Part shown: positions 38,596 through 47,673 of the stretch, in pieces
Numbering within the stretch: position 1 is the stretch's first letter
Layout of the letters: every line of letters begins with the position of its first letter
Assembly: GCF_000373385.1 (NCBI RefSeq)
Contig: NZ_KB891317.1
Location: 267,755-331,754 of the forward strand
Source of the DNA: Thiobacillus thioparus DSM 505
GTDB lineage: Bacteria > Pseudomonadota > Gammaproteobacteria > Burkholderiales > Thiobacillaceae
Reading direction: 5' to 3'
Length of the DNA: 64,000 bases
The notes under the pieces: generated by a model
What the model was told of the DNA's origin: nothing
Database searches by the model: none
Seen by the model: only the letters and a program-made list of their open reading frames with translations
Program-made: the position numbers and the translations under genes

Positions 38596-39687
38596 TTATT
38601 TCTTGCGTTCCCGCTTCAGCAGTTCTGCCTTGCGCGCGAGGCCCCAACGGTAGCCCGCCAGGCTGCCATCCGCGCGCACGGCGCGGTGGCACGGAATCGC
38701 CACCGCCACGGCGTTCTCGGCGCAGGCATGCGCCACCGCGCGGAAGGCCCGGGGCTGGCCGATGCGTGCGGCAATTTCGCTGTAGGTGGACGTCTCGCCC
38801 GCAGGAATGGCCTGCAGGGCCTGCCAGACACGGCGCTGGAAGACCGTGCCCTGGACATCCAGCGGCAGATCGAGCACGCCGCGCGGCTGCTCGATGTAAT
38901 CCAGCACGCGGGCGATCCAGCGCTGAAACCCGGCGTCGGCCGGCTCGAACTGCGCCTGCGGAAAGCGCGCTCGGATGCGGTCTTCCAGCGCTTCGGCCGA
39001 TTCGTCGAACTCGATGGCGCACACGCCCTTGCGGGTGGCGGCGACGATGACCCAGCCGAGCGAGCAGGGCACGACGGCATGGCGAATGTGCTCGCCCGCG
39101 CCACCCTTGCGGTAGCTGCCCGGCGACATGCCGAGCAGCGCGGGCGCGGCCTCATAGAAGCGCCCGGCCGAATTGAAGCCGGCATCGTAGAGAGCCTCGG
39201 TCACCGACGGCGCGGATTGCAGAGACGCCGCCACCCGCCGGGCTTGAAGGGCCTTGTGATAGGCCTTTGGGCTGAGGCCGGCCACGGCCTTGAAGACGCG
39301 CTGGAAATGATACGGGCTCATCCCGGCGTGCTGCGCCAGCTGAGCGAGGGACGGTGCGGACGCGCTGAGCTCGATGGCCTGGCAGGCCTGGCGAACGAGC
39401 ACGCTGCGGGTTTGCTGCTGTGAGGGCGCATCCGGCTGGCAGCGCTTGCAGGGGCGGTAGCCTGCCGCGGCGGCAAGGTCGCCAGTCTCGTAGAACGTCA
39501 CGTTTTCCCGTTTCGCCGCGCGCGAGGGACACGAAGGCCGGCAATACACGCCGGTGGTACGAACTGCGTAGACGAATTCGCCGTCCGCCAGCACATCGCG
39601 GCGGACCACGGCCTGCCAGCGTTGCTCCGCAAGCTGCGCGGTATCAGGCAAAGCGGCGTTCGGCGGGGAGGCAGATTCGGTATCCAT
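38596..39687 (-). CDS. ada: bifunctional transcriptional activator / methylated-DNA repair protein Ada
   Basis: A 363-aa adaptive-response protein with all three parts. The N-terminal zinc domain has Cys49, 53, 80 and 83 (GVYCRPSC and YRPCKRC); Cys49 corresponds to the methylphosphotriester acceptor of E. coli Ada (Cys38). An AraC-type DNA-binding part follows (LAQLAQHAGMSPYHFQRVFK). The C-terminal O6-methylguanine methyltransferase has acceptor Cys333 in AIPCHRAV. ATG 39687 is chosen over a TTG four codons earlier. It would be autoregulated by methylated Ada. Confidence 0.96.
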   Translation of the reverse strand: MDTESASPPNAALPDTAQLAEQRWQAVVRRDVLADGEFVYAVRTTGVYCRPSCPSRAAKRENVTFYETGDLAAAAGYRPCKRCQPDAPSQQQTRSVLVRQACQAIELSASAPSLAQLAQHAGMSPYHFQRVFKAVAGLSPKAYHKALQARRVAASLQSAPSVTEALYDAGFNSAGRFYEAAPALLGMSPGSYRKGGAGEHIRHAVVPCSLGWVIVAATRKGVCAIEFDESAEALEDRIRARFPQAQFEPADAGFQRWIARVLDYIEQPRGVLDLPLDVQGTVFQRRVWQALQAIPAGETSTYSEIAARIGQPRAFRAVAHACAENAVAVAIPCHRAVRADGSLAGYRWGLARKAELLKRERKK

Positions 39688-39831
39688 GATGACGTTCAAC
39701 AGGGCGCGGGAGTGACAGTGTCAGCCGGTTTGGGCCGTGCCGCAATCCGAAACTTGCGCTCAAATTCCATGACGGTCGCACCGCCCGCCAAGCGGCGGTA
39801 TCCTTACGTTTTGTCCAATACGCACACGAAC

Positions 39832-40140
39832 ATGAAAAGAGCCCAAGACCTCAACCAGCTGACAGACCTGGTGCACGAAGCGGTGTACGAAGTCGAAGAA
39901 CTGCGTGCCTGCCTGGAACACGATGACGAGGAGGCGTCGATCTACACCCCGTTCCTGGACGACCTCGACAAGATGCTGCGCGACCTGCACGAATCGATGG
40001 CGTCCGGAAAGTATGCGGGCGTGGGATCGGGCGAGGACCTGTCCTTCATGCCATTGTTCAAGAAACACGAACGTAACATCCCGTTCCGTGAACTGCTGCG
40101 CACCATCAATGCGACGCATCGCGAGGGATACGAGCCGTAA
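39832..40140 (+). CDS. hypothetical protein, 102 aa
   Basis: An acidic, mostly helical soluble protein starting MKRAQDLNQLTDLVHEAV. It has a coiled-coil-like centre (AVYEVEELRACLEHDDEEA) and a second helix block (LDDLDKMLRDLHESM), then a conserved-looking tail with KHERNIPFRELLRTINATH. No signal, membrane segment or metal motif is present. I do not recognise the family. The frame stays open upstream, but ATG 39832 fits best since the earlier codons read as intergenic sequence; an ATG at 39769 is an alternative. It diverges from ada. The GC-rich third positions support coding. Confidence 0.7.
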   Translation: MKRAQDLNQLTDLVHEAVYEVEELRACLEHDDEEASIYTPFLDDLDKMLRDLHESMASGKYAGVGSGEDLSFMPLFKKHERNIPFRELLRTINATHREGYEP

Positions 40141-40301
40141 TGACGGCCTGACCCGGCTCGGGTTATAAAAAGCAGGTTAAGGCGAGTCAAGCCGAACGAG
40201 GAATCCGCATCTTCCGGTTCGCTCGCGCAACCGGAATGGTCTTACGTCCGTTTCGGATAATGCCGATTCGTCCGGGCGGGCGTATCCGGGCATAGTGCGA
40301 G

Positions 40302-40314
40302 CTCGGTCACCGAG
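40302..40314. promoter_or_regulatory. palindrome upstream of the flavin reductase gene
   Basis: CTCGGTCACCGAG is a perfect 6-bp inverted repeat around one base, 27 bases before the ATG. It could be an operator or the stem of a leader hairpin. Confidence 0.3.
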
Positions 40315-40341
40315 TGCCGCGCCCATGCCGGCAGAGTAAAC

Positions 40342-40887
40342 ATGAGCATAGAAAACCCCGTCAAACGTCTGCTGATGACTGTGACCCAAGGTGTTTATGT
40401 AGTGGGCGTGGGGCAGGGCGGCCTGCGGAATGCCTTCACCGCCTCGTCGGTCATGCAGGTGTCCATGCAACCGCCCATGCTGGCGATTGCCGTCAATCCC
40501 GACAATGCTTCATATCCCTTGCTCGTGGAAAGCGGCGTGTTCGCAGTGACGGTATTGCAGCGCGACCAATGCGCCCTCGCAGACTTCTTCGGCAACCATA
40601 GCGCCCAGGACGAGGACAAACTGAGCGCAGTAGCCTGGCACGCAGCCCCCTCAGGCGCTCCGATACTAGATGAAGGGCTGTCCTATCTCGACTGCCGCGT
40701 CGTAGCAGGATATCCGGCTGGCGACCACAGGGTGATTTTGGCCGAGATAATGGGCGGCGGTTTCTTGCAGGAACGCGTCCGACCCCTGCGTTATGACGAA
40801 GTGGAAGACATGGACGGAAGCGACGAATTGTTGCCCGAGCACCTCGGTATCGCTGGCGAGCGTAACGAGTTTCCCGGTCGTTCATGA
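40342..40887 (+). CDS. flavin reductase-like, FMN-binding protein
   Basis: A 181-aa protein of the flavin reductase-like (split-barrel) family. The N-terminal MTVTQGVYVVGVGQGGLRNAF and FTASSVMQVSMQPPMLAIAVN form the flavin-binding strand pair with the Thr/Ser contacts usual in the family. ADFFGNHSAQDEDKL and a glycine-containing later strand (GDHRVILAEIMGGG) follow. It may reduce FMN or FAD with NAD(P)H, or be the reductase of a two-component oxygenase, but no oxygenase is next to it. It is convergent with the BON gene. Confidence 0.85.
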   Translation: MSIENPVKRLLMTVTQGVYVVGVGQGGLRNAFTASSVMQVSMQPPMLAIAVNPDNASYPLLVESGVFAVTVLQRDQCALADFFGNHSAQDEDKLSAVAWHAAPSGAPILDEGLSYLDCRVVAGYPAGDHRVILAEIMGGGFLQERVRPLRYDEVEDMDGSDELLPEHLGIAGERNEFPGRS

Positions 40888-40938
40888 CGCGCCGCATGAC
40901 AGGCGGAAAGCTCTGGCCGGTTCCAAGGAGCGAACGGC

Positions 40939-41361
40939 TTACTTGACGGTGAGCTGGTTGTTGACGCTTGCCACACCCTCTACGCCCTGAGCAATCTTCG
41001 TGGCGAGCTCCTTGGCCGAATCGCTCTGTACCGTACCGGTCAGCGTCACCACGCCATGGTCCGTTTCAACCGAAATATCGAGCCCCTTGAGGGTGTCGTT
41101 GGCCAGATACTTGCCTTTGATCGACGTCGTAATCGTGGCGTCGTCGATAGCTTGGCCTGCCTGGTCGGCTTTCTGTTCAAGCGTGTTGCCCAGTTCCTGG
41201 GTTGCCTGCTTGGTATGGTCGATGGCATTGTCCATTTTCTCGCCCGTCGTCGGGCTGGTTGCATTGGCCGGCTGATCTGCAGGCTTACGGTCACAGCCGG
41301 TTGCCAGCAGGGTAAGGCCTGAAGCCAGGGCGAATGCTGCAATACTGGATACGTGTTTCAT
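40939..41361 (-). CDS. BON-domain lipoprotein
   Basis: A 140-aa envelope protein. A signal peptide ends in lipobox LLATGC, so Cys23 should be lipidated. A helical linker (MDNAIDHTKQATQELGNTLEQ) is followed by one BON domain from about residue 75 with ISVETDHGVVTLTGTV and VEGVASVNNQLTVK, like OsmY units that bind membranes or phospholipid. AAGGAGA lies 7 bases before the ATG. Similar proteins are often stress-induced; here no regulator is visible. The 233 bases between its start and the ABC permease gene end contain no gene. Confidence 0.9.
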   Translation of the reverse strand: MKHVSSIAAFALASGLTLLATGCDRKPADQPANATSPTTGEKMDNAIDHTKQATQELGNTLEQKADQAGQAIDDATITTSIKGKYLANDTLKGLDISVETDHGVVTLTGTVQSDSAKELATKIAQGVEGVASVNNQLTVK

Positions 41362-41594
41362 GAGGATCTCCTTACGGAAGGGATAGGAGCCAACGATGCA
41401 ACGTGGCTGCTGGCTACGCACCGAGCGGGGACGCTGTGATGTCGGCGACGCAGATGAAAATTTAATGGGAGTGCCGTTCCGGCCGTATAGGTAAATGGCG
41501 CACCCGCTTGTAGGACAACTGTCAATCGGGTTTTCTGCAGGGTGGGCGGCTTGCCTGTGCGGCACCACGGATGGATGGTCGCGGTGTAGGGGCC

Positions 41595-42794
41595 TTATTC
41601 GGTCCGCAATGCATCCACCGGATTGAGCCGTGCCGCGCGCATCGCCGGCACCACGCCGGCCGCCAGCCCGATCAGCACCGACACCCCCAGCGCGCCGAAG
41701 GCATAGTCCCACGGCGTGTTGACCGGCAGATCCCTCACGGTGAGCTTCAGGAGTGCGGCGATGCCCGCGCCGACGGCCAGTCCACCGAGTCCGCCCAGAG
41801 TGGACAGCACGGTCGATTCCATCAGGAACAGGGTGCGAATCTGGGCGTGCGTGGTCCCCAGGGCGGTGAGCAGGCCGATCTCGGCGACGCGCTCGGCCAC
41901 CGCGATGTGCATCAGCGTGACCATGCCCACTGCGCCCACCAGCAGCGAAATGCCGCCGAGCGCGGCGACGGCGAAGGTCAGCACTTCGAGCACGGTGCTC
42001 AGCGTGTCGAGCATCTGTTGTTGTGGCGTCAGGGTGAAATCCTCGCGGCCGTGGCGCGCGATCAGGATGCGCTTGGCATCGGCGACCACCGCCTTGAGCG
42101 GCGCGCCGGGCCGGTAGGCGATGTGGATTTCCATCACGCCTTCGCGGTTGAAGACTTCCAGCGCGCGCGCGGTGGGGATGTAGACGGTGTCGTCGAGATC
42201 GAAACCGAGCACCTGGCCCTTGGGCGCCATGACGCCGATGATGCGGAAGCGCGACGCCCCGACCTGCAGGGAGGCACCTAGCGGATTGCTTGTGCCGAAC
42301 AGCTCGGTTCGCACTTTCGCGCCCAGTACGGCATAGGCGCGCGGATTGCGCGGATCGTCGGCGGGCAGATATTGGCCGACCGCCACGTGCATGTTGAAGG
42401 CGCGCGAAAAGTCCGGCCCCTCGCCGTACACCGTCACGCGGCGGCTGCGGCCGTGGGCGCGGATTTCCGCGTTGCCCATCACGCCCGCGTTGGTGTACTG
42501 CGCGTAGCGCGAGGTCTTCAGCGCCAGCGCATCTTCGATCGTCAGCAGCCGCGCGCTTCCGATGGCGCCGACCGAGGCGCCGTGCGTCGTGATTTTGCCC
42601 GGGCTGACGTTGATGATGTTGGTGCCGAACTGGGTGAACTCGGACAGCACGAATTGATGGATGCCGTCGCCGATCGAGGTGAGCAGGATCACCGCGGCGA
42701 TGCCGACCGCGATGCCCGTGGCGGACAGGAAGGTGCGCAACCGGTGCGCGGTCAAGGCGTGCAGGGCGAAGCGCAGGGTGTCGATGAAACTCAT
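41595..42794 (-). CDS. ABC transporter permease, MacB/FtsX family (second permease)
   Basis: A 399-aa permease with one N-terminal helix (TFLSATGIAVGIAAVILLTSIG), a large periplasmic MacB-type core domain and three C-terminal helices. RVAEIGLLTALGTTHAQIRTLFLMES is the coupling helix region, and it ends AARLNPVDALRTE. It probably forms a heterodimer with the preceding permease, since the two share a plan but differ in sequence. ATG 42794 overlaps the stop of the first permease by four bases. It is the last gene of a four-gene exporter unit. Confidence 0.9.
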   Translation of the reverse strand: MSFIDTLRFALHALTAHRLRTFLSATGIAVGIAAVILLTSIGDGIHQFVLSEFTQFGTNIINVSPGKITTHGASVGAIGSARLLTIEDALALKTSRYAQYTNAGVMGNAEIRAHGRSRRVTVYGEGPDFSRAFNMHVAVGQYLPADDPRNPRAYAVLGAKVRTELFGTSNPLGASLQVGASRFRIIGVMAPKGQVLGFDLDDTVYIPTARALEVFNREGVMEIHIAYRPGAPLKAVVADAKRILIARHGREDFTLTPQQQMLDTLSTVLEVLTFAVAALGGISLLVGAVGMVTLMHIAVAERVAEIGLLTALGTTHAQIRTLFLMESTVLSTLGGLGGLAVGAGIAALLKLTVRDLPVNTPWDYAFGALGVSVLIGLAAGVVPAMRAARLNPVDALRTE

Positions 42795-43993
42795 TTTCCG
42801 CTCAGCGCCAGAACAGGGTCCAGCCGCGCCGCGCGCGCGGCGGGCAGCAGGCTGGCGATGATGCCGGTGAGAATCGCAGTGGCGACGCCGGCTAGGCTGG
42901 CCCAGTGCGGCGGCCAGGCGGGGAGTGTGGGATAGGCGAGGCGGATTCCCCAGGCGCTGAGGTTCCCCAGCGCGTAGCCGATGGCGCCGCCCGCCAGCGA
43001 CAGCCACAGCGCCTCGGCGAAGAACAGGCGGCGTATGTCGGCGGCGGGCGCGCCGAGGGCTTTCAGGAGGCCGATTTCCGAGGTGCGTTGCGCCACCGCG
43101 ACCAGCATCACGTTCATCACCAGGATGCCGGCGACCGCCAGGCTGATGGCGGCGATGCCCGCCACGCCCAGGGTCAGCGCGCGCAGGATGCGGTCGAAAG
43201 TGGCGAGGATCGCGTCCTGGGTGATGACGGTGACGTCCTCCTCGCCGTCGTGGCGCAGCTTCAGGGCGTGGGCGATGGCGGCCTTGGCTGGCTCGATGTC
43301 GGTGCGGCTGCGGGCCTCGACCAGGATGCGGAACAGCGTGTTGGTGTTGAACAGTTCCTGCGCGTAGTCGATCGGGATGATGACGATCTCGTCGGAATTG
43401 AATCCCATCGACTCGCCCTGGGGGGCCAGCACGCCGGACACCAGGAAGCGGCTGTCGCCCAGGCGGATGCGCTGGCCGACCGGCTCGCCGTCAGGAAAGA
43501 ATTCGTGCGCAAGCGTGCTGCCCAGCACGATCTGTGCGCTGCGTTCCGAGCCGTGGGCGAGAAAGCTGCCCTGCGACAGCTTCATGTGCCGGATCGGCAG
43601 CAGTTCGGACGTGCTGCCGAGCACGGTCACTTCGCGCAGGCGGCCGCCGGACGTGAGCTCGGCCACGCCCACGTTGAGCGGTGCCATGCGCTTGACCTGC
43701 GGCAGATGGGCAATGAAGCGGGCGTCTTCCAGGGTCAGGTCGCGTGGCGTCTGGCCGAGCGCGGCGCCGGGGAAGCCGCCCGAGGTCTCGGCGCGGCCCG
43801 GCAGGACGAAGACCAGATTGGTGCCGAGCGAGGAAAACTGCCCGACCACATAGCGCCGTGCGCCGTCGCCGAGCGCGGTCAGCACCACCACCGCCGCCAC
43901 TCCCAGCGCCATCGCCAGTACGATGAGCAGCGAGCGGGTACGGTAGCTCACCACGGTCTGCAAGGAGAGGGTCAGCGTGTCGCGCAGGTTCAT
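42791..43993 (-). CDS. ABC transporter permease, MacB/FtsX family (first permease)
   Basis: A 400-aa permease of the same plan as its neighbour: first helix SLLIVLAMALGVAAVVVLTALGD, a periplasmic domain beginning at YVVGQFSSLGTNLVFVLPGR, the RTSEIGLLKALGAPAADIRRLFFAEA coupling segment and the end AARAARLDPVLALSGK. The MacB family exports peptides, lipids or small molecules by mechanotransmission rather than by a channel through the helices. It overlaps the ATPase gene by four bases. Confidence 0.9.
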   Translation of the reverse strand: MNLRDTLTLSLQTVVSYRTRSLLIVLAMALGVAAVVVLTALGDGARRYVVGQFSSLGTNLVFVLPGRAETSGGFPGAALGQTPRDLTLEDARFIAHLPQVKRMAPLNVGVAELTSGGRLREVTVLGSTSELLPIRHMKLSQGSFLAHGSERSAQIVLGSTLAHEFFPDGEPVGQRIRLGDSRFLVSGVLAPQGESMGFNSDEIVIIPIDYAQELFNTNTLFRILVEARSRTDIEPAKAAIAHALKLRHDGEEDVTVITQDAILATFDRILRALTLGVAGIAAISLAVAGILVMNVMLVAVAQRTSEIGLLKALGAPAADIRRLFFAEALWLSLAGGAIGYALGNLSAWGIRLAYPTLPAWPPHWASLAGVATAILTGIIASLLPAARAARLDPVLALSGK

Positions 43994-44661
43994 TTTTCGT
44001 CGGCGACGATCTCGCCATCGCGCATCGCAATGTGGCGATGCGCACGGGCGCCGAGCTCACGGTCGTGGGTAACGACGATCAGCGTGGTGCCGGCATGGTG
44101 CAGGCCCTCGAGCAGTTCCATCACTTCGGTGCCGATACGGTGGTCGAGGTTGCCGGTCGGCTCGTCGGCCAGCAGTGCGGTGGGGCGCAGGATGGTGGCG
44201 CGCGCGATCGCCACGCGCTGGCGTTGTCCGCCGGAGAGCTCGGCCGGACGATGGTGCGCGCGGTCCTTGAGGTCGAAGGCGTCGAGTGCGGCGTCGACAC
44301 GGGCCGTGCGCTCGGCCGGGGCGATGCCCTCAAGCATCAGCGGCAACTCGATGTTCTCCGCCGCGGTCAGGCGCGGTACCAGATGGAAGGACTGGAACAC
44401 GAAGCCGATCTTCTCGCGGCGCACGCGCGCTCGCTCGGTCTCGGATAGGTCGGTGACGTCGCTGCCGTCGAGTTCGTAGCGGCCGCTGTTGGGCTGGTCG
44501 AGCAGGCCGATGACGTTGAGCAGGGTAGACTTTCCCGAGCCCGATGGCCCCATGATCGATACGTATTCGCCTGACGCGATGTCGAGGTCGATGCCGTTGA
44601 GTGCGCGTACTTCCTGGTCACCCATGCGGAACACGCGTGTGATCGCGGTGAGGCGGATCAT
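43990..44661 (-). CDS. ABC transporter ATP-binding protein, MacB/LolD type
   Basis: A 223-aa ATPase. Walker A is GPSGSGKSTLLNVIG (about 38-52), the Q-loop lies in FVFQSFHLVPRLTAAEN, the signature is LSGGQRQRVAIARA, Walker B is LLADEPTGNLD and the switch His is in VVTHDREL. The family powers MacB, LolCDE and FtsEX-like permeases; the adjacent adaptor and the two permeases indicate a MacAB-like exporter. Its ATG overlaps the adaptor stop by four bases. Confidence 0.94.
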   Translation of the reverse strand: MIRLTAITRVFRMGDQEVRALNGIDLDIASGEYVSIMGPSGSGKSTLLNVIGLLDQPNSGRYELDGSDVTDLSETERARVRREKIGFVFQSFHLVPRLTAAENIELPLMLEGIAPAERTARVDAALDAFDLKDRAHHRPAELSGGQRQRVAIARATILRPTALLADEPTGNLDHRIGTEVMELLEGLHHAGTTLIVVTHDRELGARAHRHIAMRDGEIVADEK

Positions 44662-45800
44662 TTTGGGGTGACCTTCACGCCGGCCTTGACGTTCTCCTGG
44701 TCGAAAGACAGCAACACGCGGTCGCCGGCGTCGAGGCCGCTGGTGATTTCCGTGAATGCCCAATTGGCCAGTCCGGTCTTCAGCTTGCGCGTTTCCAGCG
44801 TGCCGTCCTTGCCCAGCACCAGCACGCTGCCGTCCTGCTGGATTGCCTGGGTGGGTACGCGCAGCACGTTGTCGCGATGATCGATGATGGCTTCGACGTC
44901 GGCGCTGTAGCCGACCAGCAGGGCATCGTGCGGCGGCGTGTCGAAATCGACCTCGACGTCGACCGTGCGCGCCTGTTTCTCGACTTCGGTCACGTACGGG
45001 GCGATGCGCCGGACGTGGCCGTTGAAGACCTTGCCGGGCAGGGCGTCAAGCGTGATGCGCGCGGGCTGCCCGGGCTTCAGTTTCGGCGCGTCGACTTCGT
45101 CCATCGGCGCGCTCACGTACAGGCAACTGTCGTCGATCAAATCCACGGCCGGCGGGGTGGGAATGCCGGGCGGCGAGGGCGTGGTGAACTCGCCGACTTC
45201 GCCGGTGATTTTCGCCACGATGCCGGCAAACGGCGCGGTGAGCGTGGTGCGCTCCAGCCCGACCTGCGTGACGCGGATCTGCGCCTGCGCGCGCTTGACG
45301 TCGGCGGCGAGCGCATCGCAGTTCGCCTGGCGCGCGCGCGCATCGGCGCGGGCATTTTCGGTGCTCTGCGGGCTGACGAATCCCTTGGCTGCCAGTTGTG
45401 CGGTGCGTTCGGCGTCACGCCTTGCGTTGTCCGCCATGATGCAGGCCTCGCGGCGGCGTTCCTCGCTCGTGGTCAACTGGCGGGTTGCGAGTTCACGCTG
45501 CGCGGCGAGGTCGCGATTCCACAGTTCGAGCAGCGGCTGCCCCGCCTTCACACGTTCGCCTTCCTTCACCCACAGCTTGACGATCTGCCCGCCTGCGACC
45601 GGAGCGAGCTTGGCACGGCGGCAGGCCTTGACCGTGCCGGCGCGGGTGTTGACCACGGTCGATTCGACCGTGCCGCGTGCAATCGTGGCGAGTTCGACTG
45701 CGGGTGATTGCGGCCGGGTGAAGTGCCAGCCCGCGTAGGCCAGCGCAGCGACCGCCAGCACGATGATGACAAGACGAAGCCAGGTTGTGGGTTTGAACAT
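44658..45800 (-). CDS. periplasmic adaptor (membrane fusion) protein, MacA/HlyD family
   Basis: A 380-aa protein anchored by one N-terminal helix (LVIIVLAVAALAYAGWHFT). A split biotinyl-lipoyl domain (AGTVKACRRAKLAPVAGGQIVKL and TTLTAPFAGIVAKITGEVG) flanks a long alpha-hairpin of about 100 residues (RELATRQLTTSEERRREA), followed by beta-barrel and membrane-proximal domains. It would link the two-permease ABC pump to an outer-membrane TolC-type channel that is not in the window. I chose ATG 45800; a TTG six codons earlier is in frame. It diverges from mnmC by 45 bases. Confidence 0.9.
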   Translation of the reverse strand: MFKPTTWLRLVIIVLAVAALAYAGWHFTRPQSPAVELATIARGTVESTVVNTRAGTVKACRRAKLAPVAGGQIVKLWVKEGERVKAGQPLLELWNRDLAAQRELATRQLTTSEERRREACIMADNARRDAERTAQLAAKGFVSPQSTENARADARARQANCDALAADVKRAQAQIRVTQVGLERTTLTAPFAGIVAKITGEVGEFTTPSPPGIPTPPAVDLIDDSCLYVSAPMDEVDAPKLKPGQPARITLDALPGKVFNGHVRRIAPYVTEVEKQARTVDVEVDFDTPPHDALLVGYSADVEAIIDHRDNVLRVPTQAIQQDGSVLVLGKDGTLETRKLKTGLANWAFTEITSGLDAGDRVLLSFDQENVKAGVKVTPK

Positions 45801-45845
45801 GATGGGGTGAAGCAGCAATTAACCGCCCCAATGTAACATTCGACC

Positions 45846-47657
45846 ATGCTGAAAACCATCGTCCCCGCCCGTCTCGAATTCAAGGACGGCGTCCCGTATT
45901 CCGCCGCCTACGGCGACATCTACCATTCGGCCGATGGCGGCGCGGGGCAGGCGCGCCATGTGTTTCTGCAGGGTTGCGGATTGCCTCAGGCGTGGGCAGG
46001 GCGCAGTCGCTTTGTCGTGCTGGAAACCGGATTCGGCACCGGGCTGAATTTTCTGGCGACCTGGGCGGTCTGGCACGACGATCCGGCACGTTGTGCACGG
46101 CTGCATTTCCTGTCGGTCGAGAAACACCCATTCCGCACAGAGGATTTGGCGCGGCTGCATGCGCAGTGGCCGGAATTCGCGCCGCTATCGGAAGAACTGC
46201 TGGCGAACTGGCCGACGCTGACGCCGGGCTTCCATCGCATCGCACTCGACGGCGGGCGGGTGCAGCTCACCCTGATGCTGGGCGACGCGCTCGACTGCCT
46301 GCCGCAGGTGCAGGCGAAAGTGGACGCGTTCTACCTGGATGGCTTCGCACCCGACTGCAATGCCGACCTGTGGCAGCCGGCACTGTTCGACGCGCTGGTG
46401 CCATTGGCCCGGCCTGGCGCGATGGCTGCGACCTATACCGTGGCGGCGTCGGTGCGCGAGGGCCTGGGGCGGATCGGCTTCGACTGTGAGAAACGGACGG
46501 GCTACGGCCGCAAGCGGCATTGCCTGCGCGCGCGTTTCCAGAGGGAAAGCAGTCGGGCCGAATCTGCGTCGCCGCGGCATGTCGCCGTCGTCGGCGCCGG
46601 CGTGGCGGGCGCTGCCGTGGCGCATGCCCTGGCACAGCGCGGCGTGGCGGTCACCGTGCTGGAGCGCGCCGATTCGCCGGCACAAGCGGCCTCGGGCAAT
46701 CCGGTGGCGGTATTCCGGCCGGTGATCTCGCGCGACGACAACCGCGCTACGCGCCTGACACGGGCGGCCTTCCTGCACGACCTGCGCGCATGGGCCATGC
46801 TGGATGGCGTCGAGTGGGCGCGCTGCGGCGTGCTGCATCTGGCCAAGAATACGGAAGCGGCTGTGAAGCAGCAGCAGGCGCTGGCGGCCACGATGCCGCC
46901 GACCGATTATGCATATTGGGTGGAACGGGACGAAGCACGCGAACTGGCGAACTGGCCGGTGGCAGCCTCAGGCGTGTATTACCCGACAGCGGGTTGGGTG
47001 GTTCCAGGGAGCCTGTGCCGTGCCTGGCTCGACCATCCGGCCATCCGTGTGCAGGCGAACTGCACCGTTGCGCGCGTGGTACGCGTTGCGGCGGGATGGC
47101 ACGTCGTGGATCGGGAAGGCACGATACTGGCCGAGACCGATGCCGTGGTGCTGGCAAACGCGCGCGACACCCTGGGCCTGGTGCCGGAGCAGCGCTGGCC
47201 GCTCAATACCGTACGCGGCCAGATCACGCGCTTGCCCCCCGGCAGCCTGCCGGACATCCGGCGGGTGATCGCCCGTGAGGGCTATGTGGCGCCAGGTGCA
47301 CAACCACTGGTCGGCGCCACTTACGAACACGATGACGACGACACGATGCCGCGCCTGGAAAGCGATCTCGCCAACCTGGCCCGGCTGGAGGGGATCCTGC
47401 CGGGCGCGGGCGAGCGTGTGGCCGTGGGGCAGGTGAGCGGCCGTGCCTCATTGCGCGCCACCCTGCCGGATCGGCTGCCGCTGGTAGGCGCAGTCGACGG
47501 GCAGCCCGGGCTGTATGTCGCGGCGGGCTATGCCTCGCGCGGGGTCGTGTGGGCAGGGGTGCTGGGCGAGGCGCTGGCCGATCAGATGACAGGCCAGCCC
47601 CGGCCGCTGGAAACCGAATTGATGCGGGCGATCGCGCCCGGACGTTTCGAACGCTAG
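45846..47657 (+). CDS. mnmC: bifunctional tRNA mnm5s2U34 biosynthesis protein MnmC
   Basis: A 603-aa fusion that completes mnm5s2U at the tRNA wobble base. Residues 1-235 are the MnmD methyltransferase, with ETGFGTGLNFLATW (SAM loop) and DAFYLDGFAPDCNADLW. From about 248 an FAD oxidoreductase follows (VAVVGAGVAGAAVAHALAQRG) which removes the carboxymethyl group; GYASRGVVWAGVLGEALA is its C-terminal FAD motif. It is convergent with flgN, 16 bases apart. Confidence 0.95.
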   Translation: MLKTIVPARLEFKDGVPYSAAYGDIYHSADGGAGQARHVFLQGCGLPQAWAGRSRFVVLETGFGTGLNFLATWAVWHDDPARCARLHFLSVEKHPFRTEDLARLHAQWPEFAPLSEELLANWPTLTPGFHRIALDGGRVQLTLMLGDALDCLPQVQAKVDAFYLDGFAPDCNADLWQPALFDALVPLARPGAMAATYTVAASVREGLGRIGFDCEKRTGYGRKRHCLRARFQRESSRAESASPRHVAVVGAGVAGAAVAHALAQRGVAVTVLERADSPAQAASGNPVAVFRPVISRDDNRATRLTRAAFLHDLRAWAMLDGVEWARCGVLHLAKNTEAAVKQQQALAATMPPTDYAYWVERDEARELANWPVAASGVYYPTAGWVVPGSLCRAWLDHPAIRVQANCTVARVVRVAAGWHVVDREGTILAETDAVVLANARDTLGLVPEQRWPLNTVRGQITRLPPGSLPDIRRVIAREGYVAPGAQPLVGATYEHDDDDTMPRLESDLANLARLEGILPGAGERVAVGQVSGRASLRATLPDRLPLVGAVDGQPGLYVAAGYASRGVVWAGVLGEALADQMTGQPRPLETELMRAIAPGRFER

Positions 47658-47673
47658 CGCCAGGGGCGCAGGC

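Noticed and set aside
45801..45845. TTG start for the adaptor protein at 45818
   Set aside because: It adds six residues before a normal anchor and has no better ribosome site than ATG 45800.
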